Translations under genes and position numbers: made by a program
Shown here: positions 10,101 through 23,954 of the stretch, piece after piece
Position numbering within the stretch: the first letter of the stretch is position 1
Layout of the letters: each line of letters begins with the position of its first letter
Source: Oxyruncus cristatus
Lineage: Eukaryota; Chordata; Aves; Passeriformes; Cotingidae
Direction of reading: 5' to 3'
Assembly (NCBI GenBank): GCA_013399855.1
Contig: VXAY01004345.1
Span: 117,852 to 181,851 of the forward strand
DNA: 64,000 nt
The notes under the pieces: generated by a model
Database searches by the model: none
What the model saw: only the letters and a program-made list of their open reading frames with translations
Told to the model about the DNA's origin: nothing

Positions 10101-11592
10101 TCTGGTCAGAATAAAATGGTCTAAAGTTGATGTTTGCACCAAGAGAGGAAGGCAAGCAGGTCCCACACAGGCTGAACATACCTTTATTTAATGAGGAAGC
10201 CTGAACAATTCGATATGAAAAGAAGGCTGCTTTGCAAATGTGAACTGGAGAGGACACACCCATGGAAATATTTACCCTTCATGTAAAAGCCAGAGGAAGT
10301 TACTGAGTATTGTAGGAGAAGTTCATAGAATCACAGAGTTGTTAAGACTAGAAAAGACCTCTAAGATCATCAAATCCAACTGTCAGCCCAGCAGCACCAC
10401 CATGTTCATTAAACCATGTCCTCAACTGCCATATCCACATGTTTTTTGAACACTTCCAGGGATGGTGACTCCACCACTTCCCTGGACAGTCTGTTCCAAT
10501 GCTTGAAAATCCTTTCCATCAAAAAGCTTTCCTAATATCCAATTTAAACTTCCCTTGGTGCAACTTGAGGCTGATGCCTTGGCCTCAGGTTGATGTATTA
10601 GAGTCTGCAAAGGGACTCCGGACTTTTCTGTTTTGGCCTTCCCTCCACCTCTGGTATGTTTGGCCCTTAATCTGCATTTCCAGACATGTCACACTCATCC
10701 CACTGATAAGATGGAAAAGGTGCTCCAGCCCTCCCTTTTGCATTAACTTTTTTTTAACTGGGAGTAAAACAAGTTTTATATAACTTAGCACGAGAAGACA
10801 GAAGTTGATCTTGTTGCTTACCTGTCATCTAGTTGAGGGCAAGACATTGCACCCATGGCAAGAAGGAGTTTTTACCATCTCCTTCTTCTCTTCCAGCTGC
10901 TTGTACCAACCCAGGACTGGCACAACACCAGCATTGGTGGGAAGGGCTTTCTCACCAACGAGTCGGGCACCCAGACCATGTGCAGCACCTACAGCTACAA
11001 GGAGCAGGATGGGGAGATCGACACGACTTCAGGTACAGGGTCCTCCTTAGCACTGACAGTCGAGGCCACAGGATGACACAGACAGGGGTTGTCATGCAAG
11101 GCACTGACTGGGAGGCAGCGAAGGAAATGGAGGAATTCACACATCCTTGTGCTCTGAGATTTCCAAGCGGTCTGTAGGAAGGCTGTAAGGAATTGGGTGA
11201 TAAAAAGGAAAAGTCAAAAACACCTCCAGTAAGAGTATCCTACAGACTTCAGGGTTATACATGCATAAGTCAGGTCAACTTTCAGGAACTCCTTGCAATA
11301 TAACTGGAGAATTCTCTCTAGCAATAGCTTAAATTGGACAGTTTAATAGTGTTTGGTGTATTTTAGCAAAATAATAGTCTAAGGTATTTGCTCACATCTG
11401 AGAAATCTTTCGTGTTTTGATTTTTTTTTTAAATATATCTATGCACTATTTTGCTTTTGCTGCATTGATTCAGTACCCATTCTTGGTTTATTTTGTCTAG
11501 GAGAGGCAGATTTCAGGTTCCTTGACCAGAAAAGCAGCCTAGACTTCTCCTGGCTGGATACCGTGAGGCCTGTCATTCACTGTGGCTTGTAA
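7119..11592 (+). CDS. Interferon regulatory factor 1
   Basis: IRF1 is a nuclear transcription factor that binds GAAANN repeats (ISRE/IRF-E) in interferon, antigen-presentation and antiviral genes. Coding exons are 7119-7205, 8077-8176, 8380-8556, 8874-8923, 9048-9183, 9340-9465, 10043-10086, 10897-11032 and 11501-11592. All have GT/AG borders and stay in frame, giving 315 residues, about the length of chicken IRF1 (slightly shorter than human). The start [20 protein letters not shown] is diagnostic. The DNA-binding domain (1-113) keeps all five tryptophans (11, 26, 38, 46, 58) and the recognition stretch [17 protein letters not shown] (80-96). A basic nuclear localisation region follows at 120-138. 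Further on are PDDHSSYT, an acidic TDEDEEE (227-233) and a C-terminal activation region rich in S/T and D/E. The last exon ([17 protein letters not shown]) is much less conserved than the N-terminus. The promoter carries GAS and NF-kB sites, so interferon and inflammatory induction is expected. Confidence 0.96.
7211..7264 (+). repeat. Imperfect ATC/GAT trinucleotide repeat, IRF1 intron 2
   Basis: A short impure microsatellite ('attatcatcattattag', then 'gatgatgatgatagtag') lies just after the donor of coding exon 1. No function is evident. Confidence 0.6.
10324..10592 (-). repeat. CR1 LINE fragment in IRF1 intron 8
   Basis: This is a reverse-complement CR1 3' end ('catagaatcacagagttgtt', 'gaacacttccagggatggtg', 'ccaatttaaacttcccttgg'). 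It is more diverged than most copies here, suggesting an older insertion. It is intronic, antisense to IRF1, and does not disturb the exons. Confidence 0.85.
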
Positions 11593-12558
11593 AGCCCTGG
11601 ATCCTCCGACCACAAACTGCTCCTGGGTAGGAACTTCGACAGACGTGGAGAGAATGGAAGAAATGTTTTGTTACTGACTGAACAAAGAAAGTAGCTTTTT
11701 TATTCCGTTTTAGCTTTAGGCCTGGAAGAGTTATCATGAACAGCTCCATTACCAATCAAACAGAGGAACCCCATCTCACCAGCAGGACTCTGGCACCCGA
11801 GACGCACCTGCTCGCTCCAGAGGGGAAGCTTTTGCTGGAAGGTGTCAGGGTGCCGTGGGTCTGACCTGGTGGTACCACAGGCCTGGGGAGCAGGTTATCA
11901 TCCTCCCCATGTGGATGTGATGAGCACTTTACCCACAGAGTGCTCAGGGGAGACACTGCAGACGAGTCTCTTACCTGCTAGTTTTGGTTGCTGCTTACCT
12001 GTGCAACACTGGTGACACTGAGCTTAACGACTGTCATTACACTTAGGAGGAAAAATTGCACTAATGGGCCCTCTCTTCTTTGATTTACTCCATCATATAG
12101 TTCATCTTTCAGATCTTTCAAACTGTGTACATAGTTTAGACCAATAAAATGTGACAATTCAGTGTAGGTTTTGCTTCCAGCTAGTCTGTTCCCCAGCTGC
12201 ACTCACAGGCTGCCCTCTGCTGTAGCCATGCCCCATCCATTTCCATGGAAGAGCTGAAGAGCTGCTGCATGAAACAATTTTGCACTGAGAGGGGCAGAGC
12301 TCTTTATTTTTATCATGCCTTCCCCAGATCCCTCCTGGCACTCTACAGGGATCCCTCCAGCACTGCACACAAGCTCTAACATCCTGCAGACCCCCTGGAC
12401 CAGCCTGTGCAGGGAAGTGCTGGATGATTGAGGCTCTGGTTTGTGTGTAATACACAGGGATCAAATCACTAAGCTGTAACAGACTATTTTCTTGTACATT
12501 TTATTTTTGTATATAAAGTGTTGTATATTTGTTTTAATAAAATGTTTTATATATGACA
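11593..12558 (+). other. IRF1 3' UTR
   Basis: The 3' UTR runs from the TAA stop to about 17 bases past the AATAAA signal at 12536-12541. Its last 80 bases are very AT-rich ('ttttatttttgtatataaag', 'gtatatttgttttaataaaa'), as expected for the unstable mRNA of an induced transcription factor. The exact cleavage site is estimated. Confidence 0.8.
12536..12541 (+). terminator. IRF1 polyadenylation signal
   Basis: This canonical AATAAA hexamer follows a U-rich stretch about 945 bases after the stop codon. It is the first clear signal downstream of the IRF1 coding sequence. Confidence 0.85.
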
Positions 12559-13724
12559 TGTTTACTTTTTCTCATGGGAGAGCTCTGAGGATGCATTCCA
12601 GCTTCCTTGAAAATACCCAAACAGATGTGCAGAGACAGTTGGAGGGGTTTTTTCATGACTCATGAAAGCACAAGGAATTTAGTTTGCTCCTGTTTTCTGC
12701 ACCCCCCCCATTTCCAAGGGCAGCTGGTGGGTGGAATTCTGCTTGTCAGGAAAGGGAAACCGAGGTGCTGTGCGTGTGTGGAGTGGTTGGTTTGTATTTG
12801 CCATCATCTGCAAGTCAGAGCAAGGTAACAGGCTACAGTAAAAATCATCTTATACAGCAAGTCCCTGCTATGGACATGCCCCGTCAGCATTGCCAATGGC
12901 TCTTGGGATGAGGTCAGCAGTGAACCCTCATTAAACACCTCGGGTTTTTCTAAAAAAAGAAAGCACTCGTTTTCCCCTGAACATGGGCTTCCTTTGCCCT
13001 GCTGCAGGCTGGAAAGGTCTGATGTTATTGCACCATGTGCGGTGGGAGGTGAGAGACAAGCCAGCCTGAGGCAATGTGTGAGAGCACAGCCCCTGACACC
13101 GCCTGGAAAACCCCGGGATGGCCCTTGGGGAATAACTTCATTTTCTGAGCCAGAGCCGAGGAGCATATCAGGCTGTGGGAGAGGAAGACCCAGCCCAAAG
13201 GGCTGGAACAAAGCAGACGTTTCCTACGGCCTTTGGCTGTGCTGCAGCCTGAACAGGGGACAGGGGCTGATGGGGGCTGACAGGGAAGGGGGAATTCGGA
13301 GCACAGAACGCAGGTGGTGCTGGGTCTCAAATGCAGCACAGTGGAGGGGCAGCCCGGGGAGGGGGAGGCTGGGCACGGGCCCTGTGTCCTGTTAGTCATC
13401 AACCCGAGACAGCCCGGGCAAGGCAGGCGCAGCAAGCACCTCCCAGGTGCCAGCAGGCAGAGAGCAGCTCCCCGGGAGCTCACCCTGCCTCTGCAGGGGT
13501 GGCAGCCCCCAGGGGGGTGACTGTGCTGTCCCCCCCAGCTGTCACACTCCCTGGCAGGGTATCTGGCCTGAAGCTCCACATCCTGGGAGGGATCTATCCA
13601 GATGGGAAGCCCCTGAGTACCCGGGTTACCTTGGACCACATCCACCTAAAATCCCGCAGATCTAGAGCAGGAACATTTTGTGCTCAAGCAAAGAAATCAC
13701 CCACCAGGTTTTCAGCCTTCCTGT

Positions 13725-14062
13725 ACTTAAAGGGAGCTTACAAAAAAGACAGAGAGCCACCTTTTATTTGAGCAGGCAGTGACAGGACAAGGGGGTATGG
13801 CCGCAAACTGACAGAAGACAGGTTCAGATTAGATATTGAAAAGAAATCCTGGGCTGTGGAGGGTCATGAGGCACTGCCACAGGTTGCCCAGAGAAGCTGT
13901 GGTTGCCCCATCCTTGGAAGTGTCCAAGGCCAGGGTGGAGGGGGCTTGGAACAACCTGGGCTGGTGGAAGGTGCCCCTGCCCATGGCAGGGGGTTGGAAT
14001 TAAATGAGCCTTAACATCCCTTCCAACCCAAACCTTCCTATGGTTCTACAATGATTCCATGA
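13725..14062 (+). repeat. CR1 LINE 3' end
   Basis: This is plus-strand CR1 sequence: 'gaggcactgccacaggttgc', 'cagagaagctgtggttgccc', 'tgtccaaggccagggtggag'. It ends with 'ttccaacccaaaccttccta' and a decayed 'gattccatga' tail. Confidence 0.9.
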
Positions 14063-17000
14063 TCAGATTTGTGCCCTGGTCAGGTGCAGCAGCAGCTACT
14101 ACCAGGGAAAGAACATGGGGCTGCAGGACCTGGAACCACCTCTGCTCCCAAAACAGGACACCAGCTCAGCATCACCGACACAACCAGAGGAAACTGGGGT
14201 TTTTTAAGAGCCCTGCAAGTTTGCCACACATGGGGGGAGGGGACAGGAGAGAGAGAGAGAAGGGAAACTTTCTATGATGCAAACACTGCTAAAAATAAGG
14301 TAGAGATTAATTCACCCATTCATGCATTAAAAGGAACAAGCTTTTCACAAATATGCTCAGATACAAAACCACCAGCACAGTTCACAGTCAAAAGGTTAGA
14401 CCAAGATCTGAGGACAAAAGAAAGCAGCAGGTAATGCCTCACATCCAGGGACCACAGACATGCTCCAAGACTATTTCACCAGGGTGCTGGAGATGCTTTC
14501 CCCTGTCCCCTGCCAAGGTACCTGTGCGACCAACTGCACGATGGGTATTTTGCCAGCGAAAAGTGGTGAAGTCTCATGACAAAATTTGGCAGTTCTTCAG
14601 TCATTGAAGCAACTGGATGGAAAGATTCCACCCTAAGTATTTTATTGCCGGTTTCGCTGGTTTGAACTCTTTGGGAAAGGAAGAAAAAGCAGAGTGGTGC
14701 TCTCCAGCTCAGGAGAGGGGTGATTTGGGGGCTGCTGTTCTGAGTCAATGCCTGACTGGCTCCTCCATTGCCGCCAGGGCAGGTGGGACTTGTGGGAGAG
14801 ACAGACTAAAGAGACTTTGTACACAGGGGAGCTTCATCAGCTCTTCAGGATAAACTCCCTGTGCAGGCTATGTGATAGAAACAGTTTTAAAACCTTGACA
14901 CTAGATTTTTCTGAACTTGCCTATAAGTGCTTCATAAACCCAGTAAACCTGTGTTGGAGTAAGAGATTTTTCATCTGTAATATGCACACAGCTATATTCA
15001 GCTAGGAAATATTCACATCACAGGAGAGCAGGTCCCTGGGGAGAGCTCAGCCCTGCCAAACCCAGACAGAGCAGTGAAAAGGAAGTTTCTACGGGCAGGG
15101 CTCGAAGGGCAAGCAGCTCACCCTGGTGCTATGAACCTTGCATGACAGAGAGAAAGATCTGTAGCCAATGCAGATTGTAAAGTGTTGTGAAAATAGAGTT
15201 CACTTCTCTGTGGTGGAGAACAAAAAGGAGTCATTGCACAATCCGTGGTCACTTGGGAAACGACCAGAGCTATTGCTGCAGGTTTGGAAGGCTGCTCGAG
15301 CAGAGGCTTTCCATCACCTGCACCATCCTCACACCACCACTACCTGCAGCTTACTTGTAAGCCTTGGAACCATTCAGAGCCAAATTCATCATCCCCCTTA
15401 TTAATGTATAGAGCCTTAGAATGTCAGCAGGACAAAACCTCCTTAAAATAACACCACAGTCTCAGAAACAGTCCAATGTCCTGTGCCCAGGAGGGCCCTG
15501 CAGCACCCCAGGCACAGCCCTTGCCCTGCATCAGGGGGACAGAAGACAAGCCCCTGGTTCATGCCTACAGAGATTTTCAGTGCTGCAGAGGCAGGATATC
15601 ACACATCTGGTAACTGCAGCTTTTCCCAGTGAAAAGTTTTGACCAGTAAAGAAGGAGTTGTTGCTATTCCCCCAGCCTTGGTCCGAATGGATTCTGAGTG
15701 AATGGCTCCACACAGCAGTGCCTGAAGGAGCCTTTGTCTCTTGGCTGCCCAGAGCAGTGGCACTGGGGGGAGCTTTGCCCACCAGGCAGCAGAGCCTGCT
15801 GTTATCATTCACCTGTATTTGCCATGGTGATTGAATGCTGATAATCAGACACACAACCAGGCAGTCACACAACTTAAAATATCACACCTGTAACAGATAG
15901 CAGGGCTTTGGACCAAAGGTACAAATTTATAACTGCAAAAATATAGGGGGATATTTGTGGTGCAAAGGCCAACTACTGCTTAGAAAGCAATCAGATGTCT
16001 TGGACTACAAATACTGCTTCTGGGTTGTTGAAGATCATTCCTCCTCTCTGGTTCTGCAATGGTCCATTTTCCTGCCCATGTTTAAGTTACACAACACAAG
16101 GAGGACAGAAACTTTCTCAGGGTAAAAACTCTTCCAGAGGCTTGGGAAGCCCAGGAAAAAAGTGTTACCTGTAGAAAAGTCAGTTTTAGAACTAAAGTGG
16201 GAAAAAAATCTGTCCCTAGAAAGGGAGATGGGGATGAAAGTCCCATTTTCATGGACAATTAGTATCTGTGTTTTCTCCTTTACCATTTGCTTCAGTCCAC
16301 TCCCTGTACCCTCTTCCACCACAGTGCTGCACTTCAGAGCTCCATTTCCTCCCATGTTTTTTCATGTCCTTCAATATTTCTCTCACTGTTAAACTCATCC
16401 CTGTCCCTCCCCAGCCCTTCCATGCACAAAGAAGGCAATAATCAAAGCTCATTAGCGTGGGCAGCACTGCGCAGGCAGCTCCAGGCACTTGCACTGCGTC
16501 CTGCCCACTGCCCTTTGGTCTCATCTGTCCTGATAAGGTCAGGATGTGAATTCAGCCAGCGTGGTTCCCTGCCACGAACTCTGTCCCAGCACAGCTCCCC
16601 CAGAGAGGGGAGGAGCTGGGAAGGGATGGGAAAACTTCCCACAGCCCCTTCCAGAGTTCCAGCGGGAGCACAGCATGCACTGCCACCAGCTGAACTCTCA
16701 GAGGAACATCGAACCAAGCCAGCAGAAGCCATAAATCACCTCCAATACAGAGAACCTGCTCGTCCTGCTGGATTTGGTCACCACATGGATGTGTCACAAA
16801 CAGTGTGGAGGACTCAGGGCTGCCAGGCACGAACAATCACAAGCTCAGTGCACCAAGTGCCTTGCTGCCCGTGGTGAGGGCAGTGTGGGACCACAGGCAG
16901 CACAACAGGAAGATGGGGCAGCCAGGAGGATCTGTAGCCACGGGGCTCAGAGGTGATGAGGGCCAGGGAGTGGACAGGGGAGCAGATCTCATGATCCACC

Positions 17001-19009
17001 CACCCAAAACAACCCCAGAGCCAGAAGTTCTCAGGAACACCAAGGCACCATCCCTTCTGGTGAGAAAGGCTGGAAAATGAAATCAGGACAAAGGCAGGGA
17101 TGGAATAGGCACCAGAAAACAGTTGTCAGGAGATACTCAGGAATAAGGAATCCAGTCTGCAGAGCAAACAGGGCAGCAAATCCAGCCTCTCTCCCTGCTC
17201 TGACAGTCAACACAAACAGCCAGGCTCTCCTCAGCCTTTTCAACTTCAGAATGATCCACTCCATTCCTTTTGCTCATGATTCATACAGAAACTCCACTGT
17301 GAAGCCTTTGAAGAGCCTGACAGTCAGTACCCAGCCAGCCTGAGACAGCAGGTGGGCTGAGGGGTGAGATGTCACAGCCCACGCAGCACAGACCTGCCTC
17401 TTGCAGCCCACCAGTGCCTCTGAGCTGCCAAAAACCAGCAGGGAGGAGCAGGCTGAGTTGGCCCATCAGGTTGCCAGTGGTACCCAGCTCCTGGACCAGA
17501 ACAGCAGCAACACCCTTTCCTTATTACCACAGGAGCACCCTGAGTGTGATGAGGGTGCTCAGCTGCCAGAGATGAGCTCACCAGCTCTTTGGGGCAGAAC
17601 TGTCACACCTCAAACAAGTGCTCCTGCCTATTGTGCTTGTTCCCCATCACATGGTGTGACACACTGTGCTGTGGGCACGTGGGCACAGCATCAAAGCTGG
17701 GGCAAGCCAAGGTATGAGCAGCAGCTTCTGGGGACCTTCCAGGGGAATTCAACCTCACCAGTGTTACACAATGGCCTGAGCAGGAACAGCCCCTGCCAGC
17801 CCTGGGCAGAGAGAAGGGCTTTGCTTGCTCTGTCTGCACAGAGCAGTGGTTGAAAACAGAGCAGCAGAGGTAAAAGACAGGTTTCCATAGGGAGAGGATG
17901 GGGAAGGGTCTGAGGAACTCTGGACAACCAGAAAGCAGGTGGAGGTTTTGCTCCTGTCAAAGCATAGGTGGCTTAGCACTGATAACACATAGAATGGAGG
18001 ACAGAAAACAGCATAAGGATGCTGGCCCTGATTCAAGATGAATCCAGCACAAGCATTACACATATTGGCTATCTGTGAGCAGGGCTATTAAATAACAAGA
18101 GCCAGGTGAACCACAGCATATCCACTGAACATGCCCTGTTCCAATATCTGCATTGCAAGACTGTGTTTCACTGAGTTTGTTCTGTCATCAGCTTAATACT
18201 ACAAAGATTTCACCAACAGTCTTCAGGCAGCAGAAATTAATGGGGAAAACAAGTCCAGACAGGTAGAGCTTTGTTTTCCCCAGCTCTATTGCTGAAGAAA
18301 GCAGAGGGTGCAGGGAGTGGAGTAGGGACAGTGCTGGCCTGTTCCCAGCCTTGTGGCTAGTTTTCAGGATATTTTTAACAATTCTGGAGGGACATAGCAT
18401 AGATTACCAGTGGCAATATCAGCAAGTGCTAAAATCAGCATGTTAGACAGACACATTTCACACAGGAACTATAATTCTGTGCTATGTCCAAAAGCTGCCA
18501 TTCCTACCCAGAGCAATCCTTCACCATCACCTCTGGAGGAGCCTCACTGGGGTTTCTGCTGCCCAGGCTGCTTCTGGAAGCCCATAGACAGGCTTCCCAC
18601 AGAGAAGTGTGAGGAGTTTTGCGGGAAGCACAGGCTGAGCCCCTCAGCCCCATCCCGGATGAAGGGCTGAGCAGGGAAAGCCCCCACCCCACTTCCCTCC
18701 AGTATTTTACTTGTGTTCAACAGGTAGGGAATGTTCTACCTGATCAGCATCCCAAGAAAAGCAGCTCCCTGAGGTGTCTGATTACGACACACACACCTTT
18801 AGGTAACAGGAGCACCCAGGGGCTAAGGGGTGGGAACAGCCCTCTAACTGCTCACAGGTATGAGGAAGCCTTGAAATAACATCTTTCTGAGTTCCCTGGC
18901 AGGGTGACATCCCCTTCCACCACCCAGGAGCACAGCCAGGCTCAGTGGTGTCCCACCAAGGCCCTGTCCCCAGGATCAGGAATGACTCTGCTTTGGCCCC
19001 TGTTGCAGG

Positions 19010-19190
19010 GACTCAAAGGGGTGGACAAGAGGCGGCTCGGGGGGAACCTCATCACTCCCTACAGTTCCCAGGAGGGAGGCTGTAGCCATGTGGGGATCAG
19101 CCTCTTCTCCCGGGTAGCAGGTGACAGGACAAGAGGAAACGGCCTCAAGTTGTGCCAGGAGAGGTTTAGGTTGGAGGTAAAGGAGAGGAG
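19010..19190 (+). repeat. CR1 LINE internal fragment
   Basis: The sequence matches the CR1 ORF2 C-terminal region ('ggaacctcatcactccctac', 'atcagcctcttctcccgggt', 'aggtgacaggacaagaggaa', 'tgtgccaggagaggtttagg'). It stops before the 3' UTR and tail, so it is truncated at both ends. Confidence 0.8.
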
Positions 19191-22100
19191 GAAGACTGAT
19201 CTTCCAGCGTGTTTCTCGTTGCTCTCAGAGCAGGACCTGGTGAGATGTGAGACAGAGGACCCAGGTGTTGTCCTGGCCACAGCACTCTGCTCCAAGTGGA
19301 GGGGATGTGGGGGAAACCCACTGCTGCCCTCCCACCCACGGGCTGGCACAGCACCCACTCAGCACAGACCTGCCCCCTCCGCTTGGAAAGGGCCCAATCT
19401 CACTCCCTTCACACAATAACAACCCAGGGGCAGCTGAGCCACCTCAGGGGCTCAGTAGCACCACGAACTTGCTGCGGTTCAGCAAACCTCAGGCATCTTG
19501 TATCGGAGGAATAGGAACCTCAGTGAGTGAGGTCTGCAGGATGTGAGCCCAGCCCTGCAGGAAAACGAACTTGCTACAGTGTCAAAAACCCGAGAAAACA
19601 CTCAAGAGCTTGTCACTCAGGACATGTCCTTGCTGTGGGCACCGCCAGCTCCCACATGCCAGCTGGGGTACCCCAGTGCCCACCGTGCAGAGCCCAGCAC
19701 AGCTCTCTGCTCTGGAAAACAAACTCAGTAATTGGAGAGAAACTATGAGAAAGGCTCATGTTACACTCGATAACAGCTTGCTGCCTCCTGCACCTCTGCT
19801 GAGCAAACCACCATTTCCTGAAGTGAGGTGTCAGGCGTGAAATATTTCACATGCTGGAGCAACCGTCACCTCTGCTCAGTGACAAACAGCCCCAGCCTTC
19901 CTGGTGCTCAGGGCATAAATCAGGGTGCGTCCTGTGGGGCTGTGGTGACTGCAATTGAGAACTCCCTGTCTTGCTTGGGGAGGCAGCAGCAAACACACTT
20001 GTGTAGCCAGTGTGGATTTAGCCTAAATCACCTGCTAGCCAAGTGTTTCTCCGGGGTGCAGTGTTGTGCTGCTGCTGCAGGAGCACTGCCAGAAGTACCT
20101 GTGGGCATCACGTAAGGCTGTGCCTGAAGAACCAGCCTCCTTCCTTGTATACCCTCTTTCCCCTCCAGTTATTATGGATTTATCCTTTCCTTCCACTCCC
20201 CATCTCACCAACGGGATGAGAAATGACTCAGCTGTTACCCACGAGCCCCCAGATCTGGCAGGCTGATCTCTGCAGAAACATTTATTTCAGTTCTTATCCC
20301 TCCAGGTGCTCACTGATCATCCCACCAAGTCCATACCAAATAAGTGCCAGCAGCCAGTGTGGTCTGGGGCCACCAGGGCACCTCCTGCGTGGGCCTCCAG
20401 TCCATACAGGGCTGTCTGTTCAGACCTCCACATTGATACAGACCAACAGAAGCACACCCAGAAGAGGAAAGGAAGGGATTCTCCCCCTTCCCAGCACACA
20501 GCAGGTCACCCCTGGAGCACTGGGCTTAGTTTCGTGTCTCCCCAGTGCAATAAAGACACTGCCAAAACACAGCAATAAGCCCCCAAAGCTTGAAGCCCCC
20601 AGCACAACCAAGGCACCAAGCCCTGGCTGAGAGAGGAGGGGGCAAGGGGGGTTGTTCTGCTGCAGAAGGAGAAGTTTGGGGGCTCACAGCACCCTCCTGC
20701 TGTGAGAGAGGGGAGCCAGGCTCTTCCAAGGCACATGGTAGGAGTACAAGAGACAAGGGGGAAAAGCTGCAATAACAGATTTAGTCAGGATATCAAGGGA
20801 TGTTTCTTCCTGCAAAGACAGGCCAAGCAGTGGGACAGCTCAGCCAGGGAGGTTTCCAAGACTGCAAACAGCTCAGGGCAACTTGTGGCTGACCACAAGC
20901 TGGAATACAGCCCTCCCAAGGTCCCTTTCCACAGGAATTATCCCACACGGCTACTTCTGCCACGTTCTTCCTGCAGCACCCAGACCACTGCAGGTGGTGC
21001 AGCTCACAGGCAGCTCTTTGCTTTCCCCTCCTGCCTAGTGCACTGATTTACCACCTGATTTATCATCTTTCTTTATCAGCAGCTGGCTTCAGAGGACTAT
21101 TTTCTTGTTCAGTTTTGGTGATGTTTCAGTCAAGATCTGTGGTAAGTCTCCTGTTCTTCCACACCTCCAGCCACAGGAATGCCACATCCCTCACCTGTTC
21201 CCTGCTTCTCTCCTTCACAGAAGTTCAACAGCATAAAGCTCCCAGGGGAACCCACCCATATCAGCTCCAAGAGCAGAGCTGAATCCCAACAGACTGTACG
21301 TGGCATTTCTACCAAAGCCTCTCACACCACCTATGGCACTCCATACACTAAAGTGCTGCCTTAATGTCTGCTTTATCAAACTCCAGAAAACAAGGAATCT
21401 AAACTTACTATCCAAGAAAAATGAAGCACCAATAACAAGAAACACCCACATCCCTCCCCACCTGAACCAAGAAATATTGGACCAAAAGCTCCCACTGAAT
21501 TGTGGAAGGGGGGAATTACCTTCACAGACTGGTGCTGCTGCTGGAAGATGCAGAGGTCCATCTGCTCCCCTGTTCCTGGCTCCAGAAGAACACCAAGGAG
21601 AGCACAACCAGCCCCTCTGCTGAGCTTTGAAAAGCCCAGCCTGCCCTGGGCTCTGAGGTATCACAGCTGTGCCCACAAGTGCTTTCAATTTCTCAGGAAT
21701 TTAATTTCTCAAATAATCTAGATACAAGAACTAAAGCTCAAGAGACCCCTTGCCCTCTATACAATGTGGAAAACTTCCCTGAAGGCGTTTTAATGTGAAT
21801 TGTTACTAGAATAAGCCACAGCAGACAATTTGTCATTTCTTACTGAAGCATACAGGAGCAGAGGGCAATTGGCACAGATGAGTTAGAGAGAGGCCATCGG
21901 TGCCTGGGAAGATCTTGCCTTGTTTGCCTGATACTCCCATTCACACAAGGCAGACACTGCCTGCCCTCAGGCTCCATTCAAATGGGAGAACAGCAGAAAC
22001 AAGCACAGAAGTGCCCTGTACAGTGGAGACAAAGAAAAGAACATGTACAGTGAAAGAGAGGGAAAACATGAAATATTGAAGAAAAAAACAGAGAAGGAAA

Positions 22101-23149
22101 GTCTAGTCAGTAGAATTTGGCTTCTGCTGTGGATGGAGGGGGGGAAAGGAAAAGTAAAAATAAACAGTTTCATTTTGAAAATGCAATGCTCTTGAAGTAC
22201 CAGAGACACATCTGTGCAGGCAGCTCCAGCAGAATGTTTTCCTTGTTTTCCTCTGCTTTTCAGTGCACTCAGTATTGCTCTTACACCAGTTTGATTCATG
22301 CCAGCCCATAATAGCCTGCAGCACCCACTGCATGGAAACCATTATGTTTTACTAATCTTTTGAGGGTAAAACAGAATTAAACCCAGGAATTACTGCAGCA
22401 GCTTTAAGTCACATGCAGTTCTAACAAGATGCAAACTTCCTTAGATATATTTCTAAAACTGCATTGGAAACCCCTGATCAAGAGTTATTAAAACTACAGG
22501 GCCTGGGTTTACCTGCCCTTTACTTCTTCACCCCATGTCCCAGCAAATTAGCTTGGGGTCTGCTCTCCAACCCCAGGTTATTGGCAAGCCAGTGCATGCC
22601 CACTGTCAGGACTACACTTCTGGTACCTCTCAAAAACCATTTCTACCCTTGGTTATCGAGCAATAAAAATTTCAAATTATATCAGAGTACCTGGTACAGG
22701 GGGGAGCTGATGCACTGCCAGCTCCCAGCCTGGCTCTGCTGCCCTGGGAGCCCTTCCAGATAAATGGATTTACTGGCTCCTTTCCCTTCTGCCTCTGCTG
22801 AATAACACGGCTGCAAACCCCTGGCTGATGGCAGGACGCAGCCACTGAGAAGTGCCCCTGAGTCTCCTGTCCCATGGAAAACCCCAGTGCTGAGCTCAGC
22901 TGAAGAGCTGCAGCTGCTGGTTACAACACTCAAATGGAAATGGAAATACTAAACACCCACAAGGTAAACAGCACCACACTGAAGCATGCAAAAAATGCAT
23001 TACAGCAGCTCTACTTCCTATTTCCTTTTCCTTACAGCTCCAAAAATAACAGCTCCAAAGGTCAGGGGGCTTTTGGGGACAGTTGCTTGTAATCACACCA
23101 CTGTGGGAGTGGCAAAGGACTCCGGAGCCACATCCCAAAGACACACCAT

Positions 23150-23215
23150 TTCCATAGGATCATCATTTAGGTTGGAAAAGCCCTCTGAGATCTATGGCCA
23201 GAGCCCTGCAGATAG
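23150..23215 (-). repeat. Short CR1 LINE tail fragment
   Basis: This is a reverse-complement CR1 3' end of about 65 bases ('ccataggatcatcatttagg', 'ttggaaaagccctctgagat'), followed by unique sequence. Confidence 0.65.
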
Positions 23216-23954
23216 CATGGTGTAAATATCTTACTCTAGCTTGTAGTCATAAAAGAGGGAAATATTTTGTACGAAGGACAAGAAGTGCCCATTTGAAGAC
23301 AAAATGCAATAGGAACACCAAAGATTCATTTAAAATAGCTCAAGTATGTCTTGGTCCATGGCTCAGGAATCCCTGGCAAGCAACTGGTGAGAAGGCTTGG
23401 AGCCGTGAGAGAGGCAATGTTAGGAAATGGGAACTGAAGCAACATCTACTGATGGGAAAAGGGAAGTGGCCGGGATATTTCTCAGCTGGTTTCACATCCA
23501 AGCACCTCCTTTCATGCACCTTTGTAAGGGGTGGAAAAGGGAGAGGTCAGTGCCAGAGCCCAGACTGCCCAGGGTGTCGGGAAACCCCTGCACGGGGACT
23601 GACTCGTGGGGCACTTCTTATCGAGGAGATCCTTTCCCTCTTATGGGCTTATTTTAGAATAGCCAAGTACATGGGAGGGTTTATGTTTCTGCTTTCTTAC
23701 ATTTACATATAAATAATGCACTTCAGTATCTACCAGCACCACAACAGCCAGGAGATGACAGCCCCAGCTGTACCCAGAGATACTGGGCTTGGTTTAATTT
23801 TTAACAACTCTGCCCAGCAGGGACTCCCCACTTCTTTCTGTTGGAACTTGCAATGAAGAACATTATTTAAAGATGTGTTTGGAGAGGCTGTTTTATTGCA
23901 AGTGTTTCCTCAGTACCAATTTGTAACTCATGTTTTCACCAATCAGTTTCTTCA

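Noticed and set aside
20785..20870. Possible CR1 relic ('caagcagtgggacagctcag', 'ccagggaggtttcc')
   Set aside because: The similarity to the CR1 region encoding HWNxLPxEVV is too short and diverged to call.
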